A stretch of DNA of 8,319 bases from NCBI GenBank assembly GCA_036794395.1, contig DAIRGS010000307.1, forward strand, positions 1-8,319, read 5' to 3'. A model generated the notes under the pieces. That model worked only from the letters and a program-made list of their open reading frames with translations. It made no database searches and had not been told where the DNA came from. Below, piece by piece: positions 4,568-8,319 of the stretch (position 1 is the first letter of the stretch; each line of letters starts with the position of its first letter). Origin of the DNA: DASXMX01 sp036794395 (lineage in GTDB: Bacteria; Planctomycetota; Phycisphaerae; Tepidisphaerales; Tepidisphaeraceae). The position numbers and the translations under genes were made by a program.

Positions 4568-7306
4568 TTACAATCCTCCGGAGGACTTTGAAGTGGCTTC
4601 GGCCTTCTTGCGGAATTCCTTGATGTCATCCAGGCTGCCGCTGCCGAAATAGACGGGGACAATATTGCTTCCAAGTATCGCGAGTTGTTCGCGCGCGATT
4701 GACCAATGCCCGCTTGCACCGGCAAAATAGCAATAGGCGCTGCGGGCATCGGCGTCGTCGGGGCGAACGCGAAGGTAAGGCTCGTACACACGTTGGGCGT
4801 CATGCCAGACGAGGGGCTTCTTGTAATAAGCTTCGGGCTCGGCGGAATAGACGGCCAGGGCCTGATGGGCGCGAGTGATCATCATTGGAAACCGGGCTCC
4901 GTAGTTGCCCGTTTTGAAGCACTCTTCGGCGAAGGCAAGGACTTCCTGCTCCGAGCCGTACCACTTGGGTTCGAGGTAATTCAGCTTGTTGTAACAGGCC
5001 ATGAGGTTATCGGGATCGGCCTCCAAGGCGCGCTTGTACCACAGCTCCATGACCTCCTTGCCTTTTCCCTGGCCGAGTTCGACGTTGAGCATTTGGGTCG
5101 GTGCGGCGGGATCGGTGGGGTCAAGCTCATAGGCGCGCTTCAGCGCATCCTCGGCGACGGCCAAACGTTCTTTCATCAATTTCAACCCATTCTTGGTGAC
5201 GGTGTCTGCGGTACCACTTCCGCGGGCTTCCCAAGCCCAATCGACGTAGAACCCGCCTTTGAACACAAGGGGCTCAGGACGATTGGGGAGGGCCGCTTCC
5301 AATGAGGGTGCTATCCGCTTGTAAACGGGTTCGGCCTCCTCATCGCCAGACGTGTGAATACTCAAAACGCGGAGCGCCATGGCCAGAAGCTGCGAAGGCG
5401 ACGCGTGAAGTTGAACTGCAGTTGGAAAACGCATTACGGATTCGGATCGGAGTCGGGTCAATATTCTTGCATCATCATTGGCAAGAATACGGTCGCCCCG
5501 GGCGATGGCCTCCGCGCTGGAGGTGCGGCGAAGAAGCGAGCAATAACGGATGATGTGCCACACTTTGAAGTAGTCGGGGTATCGACTGAATCGCATGTCG
5601 TCGTCGGCTTGAGCATACAGTTTGAGGACCTGCCGGGGGTTTCCACCGGTAAACTCGATGGTAAATGCAGCATTCGAGAGAACCAGTGGATCTTCGCAGC
5701 CCGTTTCGATCACCTTTTCGAGTGCCTGGCGCGCCGCCACCTTCGGGGCCAGATCGGCGGTCCTGTAAAAAAGGTGGAAGGCGTCGCGGACTAGCCCGTC
5801 CCATTTGGGGCTGCGCTTGCCGAAACGGCCGTACGCGTCGAGGGCATTGAGTTCTTCAAGTTGCTGATCGTCTTCAACGACCTTGACGCGGCGCATGCTC
5901 GCTTGCTGGAGCGGGCGTCGCTGCTGGAGGTAAATCGAAAGCTGCTGGCGGGCGGCCGGGGGGATGTTGGGATCGTTGGCGATCGCTTCCGTCGCGGCGA
6001 ACGCAGTGGGTGGGAGCAGGCTAAGTTGGATTTCGGCATCCTGGCGCTCCTCGGCGGTCAGCGCGGCCAAGCGGGGGAGCAATGTACGGACTTCCCTGAC
6101 AACATCGATACTGGCAGTTGCGATTGCCGGCAACGTGGCAGGCATATTGGCGATCACGGCCTTGTTGGTCGTTTGAGGCGGCTCCGGCAGCGGCACATTG
6201 TTGAAGCTGAAAGGAACAATGATTTCTGTCGTGTCGGTGGGAAGATCCCACACCATTGTCGCCGGCTCGTCGGCATTCGGAAGAGGGACATACGTGAATG
6301 TGACCATCGTCCCGGCGGGGACGGCGCGGGGCGCGGAATCGGCAAATAGGAGGCGCGCGGTCTTGCCTGCACTGTTGAGAAATGTCGGGCGACTGTTCTG
6401 AACGGTCAAAGCGATTTTCTTGAGTTGGTCATCGTCCATGTCGTCGCGCCGGATTACAACCTGAAGTAAAAACTGCCGCCCGCTTTTAACGAACGATCGG
6501 ACCTCGATATGCGCATTGCCAAAGGATTGAGCGACATTTTGCGCCTTCAGGACGTTGGCGATTTCAACGTGCTTGCGATCTTTTTCGATAACGGCGGTGA
6601 ACTCTCCTTCGACAAAAGATAGCTTCGAGACACTGTTTGTGCGGATATGGAAGGTGGGAGTGGGGGGCAGGATCGGCGCTGGAGAAAGCGTCCCATCCGG
6701 ATCCGACACTGGAAAGCCCGATTCGTCGAGGCACCTGGTGAGATGAACAGCGGCGATCCGCTGAACGTGCAGGCTCGGCTCGGGACAAATACAAAGCGTC
6801 AGCGCAAAATAAGGCGGCAGGCCGCCATAGCGCTCGGAGTAGTTGATCTGACCATATTGTTCGACCCTGAGCACACCAATGGCAAAGCCCCCCCGAACAT
6901 CGGTGTACTTGGCGCTCCAGGCGCCGTCGGGCGCGCCGAAAATGAGGCCGGGTTTGTCGGGGGTGAGGCGAACAGGCCGGAGGCTCGCGGCATCGCAAAT
7001 TGGGATCAGGGCCGACCACAGCGGCTGAGACTCGACGTCTATCGAAACCTGGCCATCATCGAGGCGGGCATCATTGGCCGGGCTATCGCATTGCAGGTCG
7101 AGGCGGGTGATTTTACGAAGCTCATCCAGCGCCTGGCGCGCCGTGACGTTCTTGAGATGAAGGGTGACGGGCGTGGCGGCAAAGAGCGATGTGCCGGGCG
7201 CGGTGGCAGGGGAATCCGCCGCGAAGCCCCTGATGCACGTAAATATTAGGACCACAAATGCGACCACAGTGGCGAATTGACGGGCCTTTTGGACGGACGG
7301 ATTCAT
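4568..7306 (-). CDS. Secreted multidomain protein: STN-like domain, beta-rich module, helical repeats
   Basis: A 912-residue protein of unknown function. Residues 1-29 form a signal peptide (hydrophobic 12-24, FAA cleavage). Residues about 46-112 (VTLHLKNVTARQALDELRKI ... VSIDVESQPLWSALIPIC) look like an STN-type domain, as found in secretins and TonB-linked receptors and common in planctomycete secreted proteins. Residues about 130-375 are beta-rich and resemble the protein encoded just upstream. Residues about 376-400 are an alanine/proline linker. Residues 400-912 are helical and repeat-like; AEDALKRAYELDPTDPAAPT and KRALEADPDNLMACYNKLNYLEP are TPR-style and recall DUF4034-type proteins. 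The start at 7306 has AGGGGA 6 nt upstream and 16 nt separate it from the previous stop, so the two are one operon. A longer frame to 7588 exists but overlaps the upstream gene and lacks a signal peptide. Likely a periplasmic binding or scaffold protein; no catalytic motif seen. Confidence 0.82.
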   Translation of the reverse strand: MNPSVQKARQFATVVAFVVLIFTCIRGFAADSPATAPGTSLFAATPVTLHLKNVTARQALDELRKITRLDLQCDSPANDARLDDGQVSIDVESQPLWSALIPICDAASLRPVRLTPDKPGLIFGAPDGAWSAKYTDVRGGFAIGVLRVEQYGQINYSERYGGLPPYFALTLCICPEPSLHVQRIAAVHLTRCLDESGFPVSDPDGTLSPAPILPPTPTFHIRTNSVSKLSFVEGEFTAVIEKDRKHVEIANVLKAQNVAQSFGNAHIEVRSFVKSGRQFLLQVVIRRDDMDDDQLKKIALTVQNSRPTFLNSAGKTARLLFADSAPRAVPAGTMVTFTYVPLPNADEPATMVWDLPTDTTEIIVPFSFNNVPLPEPPQTTNKAVIANMPATLPAIATASIDVVREVRTLLPRLAALTAEERQDAEIQLSLLPPTAFAATEAIANDPNIPPAARQQLSIYLQQRRPLQQASMRRVKVVEDDQQLEELNALDAYGRFGKRSPKWDGLVRDAFHLFYRTADLAPKVAARQALEKVIETGCEDPLVLSNAAFTIEFTGGNPRQVLKLYAQADDDMRFSRYPDYFKVWHIIRYCSLLRRTSSAEAIARGDRILANDDARILTRLRSESVMRFPTAVQLHASPSQLLAMALRVLSIHTSGDEEAEPVYKRIAPSLEAALPNRPEPLVFKGGFYVDWAWEARGSGTADTVTKNGLKLMKERLAVAEDALKRAYELDPTDPAAPTQMLNVELGQGKGKEVMELWYKRALEADPDNLMACYNKLNYLEPKWYGSEQEVLAFAEECFKTGNYGARFPMMITRAHQALAVYSAEPEAYYKKPLVWHDAQRVYEPYLRVRPDDADARSAYCYFAGASGHWSIAREQLAILGSNIVPVYFGSGSLDDIKEFRKKAEATSKSSGGL

Positions 7307-7312
7307 ATAAAT

Positions 7313-7318
7313 TCCCCT
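7313..7318 (-). promoter_or_regulatory. Ribosome binding site for the 912-residue protein
   Basis: AGGGGA lies 6 nt before the ATG at 7306, in the gap between the two operon genes. It decides the start against a frame extending about 280 nt further upstream into the neighbouring gene. Confidence 0.65.
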
Positions 7319-7322
7319 TTTT

Positions 7323-8177
7323 TTAAGGCAATGCCAGTTCTTTGAATTCGCCGGTGACGGGCGTAGACGTGAGCGAGAGTGGGACGTTGAAAACGATCTT
7401 GACGGGTGGGCCAAGGGAGACGTTTTGCGTGCCTTGGCCGACACGATAACTGCTGGTGTGATCGATGTGCCCGGCGCTGCTTGAGGTGCTGCCGCCGAAG
7501 CTGTTGAACACCTTTCCAGAGCCGTCGAGCACGCGCACGCTGGCCGCGGCGAAGGCACGGGACATGTTCTTTCGAGTTTCCGGATCATCGGATTTTAAAT
7601 CGGCCTGCATATTCACCGAGAAACCCTCGGGCGTGGTGTGGTAGGTGAGGGAGACCGTGTCGCCAGCGGGGGATTGATGGGTGGTGGTGTGGTTCGGTCG
7701 AAGGTCAGTCAACTCAAAGATTTCGGTCTTGGCGACGGATGCGTTAAAGCTAAATTCAATCCGGCTGATATCAGTCACCTCAGCGGGCAGGTCAGGCATT
7801 TCGATCGGCAGATTGATCTGATTGCGGGTGAAGGTGAAATTGTCGACTCCCTTTCGGATGTCGCCCTTGATCGGATGCCCACTCTGATCAACCAGGGCGT
7901 CAATCTTAAAATCAGAGATGAATGGAACCACCACGTCGGGGTCAACCGTAACATTGAGGACAAGCGTTGTCGTGTTTACGCGACGCAACTCGTGGCCAAA
8001 CATGATCGCGCGATGCATGCTCGCGTTGGCCGCGGTGACCTTGATCGGGCCCACGGTAATCATTGGGCGCTGAACAGCATTTTGGTCATTGGCTCTATTG
8101 GGCCCGGTTGGCGAAGCCTGGGCAAGGCACCAACCGCCCCATCCCACAATTAAACTCATGGCCAGCCGGCAAATCAT
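7323..8177 (-). CDS. Exported beta-rich protein of unknown function, partner of the downstream gene
   Basis: A 284-residue protein I cannot assign to a named family. Residues 1-21 form a signal peptide (MSLIVGWGGWCLAQA). The remainder alternates short hydrophobic strands with polar loops, typical of a beta-sandwich: LVLNVTVDP (72-80), a DQSGHPI turn (97-103), ISRIEFSFNASV (137-148), VSLTYHTTPEGFSVNMQADL (175-194), ASVRVLDGSGKVF (212-224) and PPVKIVFNVPLSL (257-269). Strand order and several motifs parallel residues 165-375 of the protein encoded next, suggesting a shared module without the STN and helical parts. The ATG at 8177 is preferred because GGAGG ends 6 nt before it; the ATG at 8183 directly abuts GGAGG and would add only two residues. 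It is probably the first or second gene of the operon and periplasmic or surface-located. Confidence 0.75.
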   Translation of the reverse strand: MICRLAMSLIVGWGGWCLAQASPTGPNRANDQNAVQRPMITVGPIKVTAANASMHRAIMFGHELRRVNTTTLVLNVTVDPDVVVPFISDFKIDALVDQSGHPIKGDIRKGVDNFTFTRNQINLPIEMPDLPAEVTDISRIEFSFNASVAKTEIFELTDLRPNHTTTHQSPAGDTVSLTYHTTPEGFSVNMQADLKSDDPETRKNMSRAFAAASVRVLDGSGKVFNSFGGSTSSSAGHIDHTSSYRVGQGTQNVSLGPPVKIVFNVPLSLTSTPVTGEFKELALP

Positions 8178-8183
8178 GAGCAT

Positions 8184-8190
8184 CCTCCTT
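8184..8190 (-). promoter_or_regulatory. Strong ribosome binding site deciding the start at 8177
   Basis: The site reads AAGGAGG. The first ATG after it has no spacer, whereas the second (8177) has the usual 6 nt. It directly follows a TAA stop of a possible upstream frame. Confidence 0.7.
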
Positions 8191-8319
8191 TTAGAAGTGA
8201 ACCAAAGACATGGTAACCGGAGCCGTAAATACGGCAAAGGTTTTTTGGCCGGGCGATTTAGGGACGGGTGTGGCCGTCTTTCGTGGCATCACGCCGCGGC
8301 TGCCCAATAAGCCTTGGCC
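8191..8319 (-). CDS. Possible 3' end of a further operon gene (partial, doubtful)
   Basis: One minus-strand frame is open from the window edge to a TAA at 8191-8193, giving 42 residues ending in TAPVTMSLVHF. Its stop directly abuts the strong AAGGAGG of the next gene, which is how tightly packed operon genes end. There is no recognisable domain, and the third-base GC content is only moderate. An internal ATG would give a 32-residue peptide. The same stretch could instead be an untranslated leader and promoter for the operon. I cannot decide between these from this window. Confidence 0.25.
   Translation of the reverse strand, partial: GQGLLGSRGVMPRKTATPVPKSPGQKTFAVFTAPVTMSLVHF
8222..8235. promoter_or_regulatory. 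Palindrome upstream of the two-gene operon, possible operator
   Basis: gccgtaaatacggc is an inverted repeat with 6-bp arms around a 2-nt centre, about 45 nt upstream of the operon's start codon. Its position would suit a regulator site if the stretch is non-coding. No regulator can be named, and a palindrome this short may be chance. Confidence 0.25.

Noticed and set aside
6647..7249. 200-codon plus-strand frame antisense to the 912-residue protein
   Set aside because: No motif or ribosome binding site supports it, and the opposite strand is coherent protein sequence with signal peptide and domains.
7307..7588. Longer start for the 912-residue protein
   Set aside because: It would overlap about 265 nt of the upstream gene on the same strand and is rich in Ser/Ala/Pro/Arg low-complexity; the ATG at 7306 has its own ribosome binding site and signal peptide.

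Overview
The window reads as ordinary chromosome from a planctomycete, most likely a Phycisphaerae-like member. Three things suggest this: an N-terminal LEPR-XLL tag (FEILEQRRLLSA) on a secreted beta-propeller protein, an STN-like/helical-repeat secreted protein of a kind common in that phylum, and GC-rich interspersed inverted repeats in the intergenic DNA. The taxonomy is inference from these traits; no rRNA or other marker gene is present.

Layout, left to right. (1) Positions 87-1538, minus strand: a 483-residue lactonase-like seven-bladed propeller with the LEPR-XLL tag. (2) Positions 1739-2613, plus strand, divergent from it: an ECF sigma factor and a small soluble zinc-finger anti-sigma factor, overlapping by 4 nt. 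(3) Positions 2618-2884: a 267-nt fold-back element with perfect 21-bp terminal inverted repeats, filling the space between the anti-sigma gene and a convergent 56-residue single-span membrane protein (2881-3051, minus). (4) Positions 3052-3467: a divergent intergenic region holding a second inverted pair of GC-rich repeats. (5) Positions 3468-4535, plus: a secreted family 10 pectate lyase. (6) Positions 4568-8177, minus, convergent with the lyase: a two-gene operon for exported proteins of unknown function. The upstream gene makes a 284-residue beta-rich protein. The downstream gene makes a 912-residue protein with an STN-like domain, a beta-rich middle and a long helical-repeat C-terminal half. 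(7) The right edge (8191-8319) may carry the last 42 codons of a further operon gene, but this is weak.

Four proteins (propeller, lyase and the operon pair) look exported and one is membrane-anchored, so the region mostly serves the cell envelope or polysaccharide use. The sigma/anti-sigma pair is the only evident regulator; its target genes cannot be read from the sequence. No defence system, transposase, integrase, CRISPR array or RNA gene was seen. The most noteworthy items are the two fold-back repeats that bracket the small membrane protein gene, and the apparent shared beta module between the two adjacent operon proteins. Several long open frames here are artefacts: the repeats keep frames open upstream of the true starts of the lyase and the small membrane protein.
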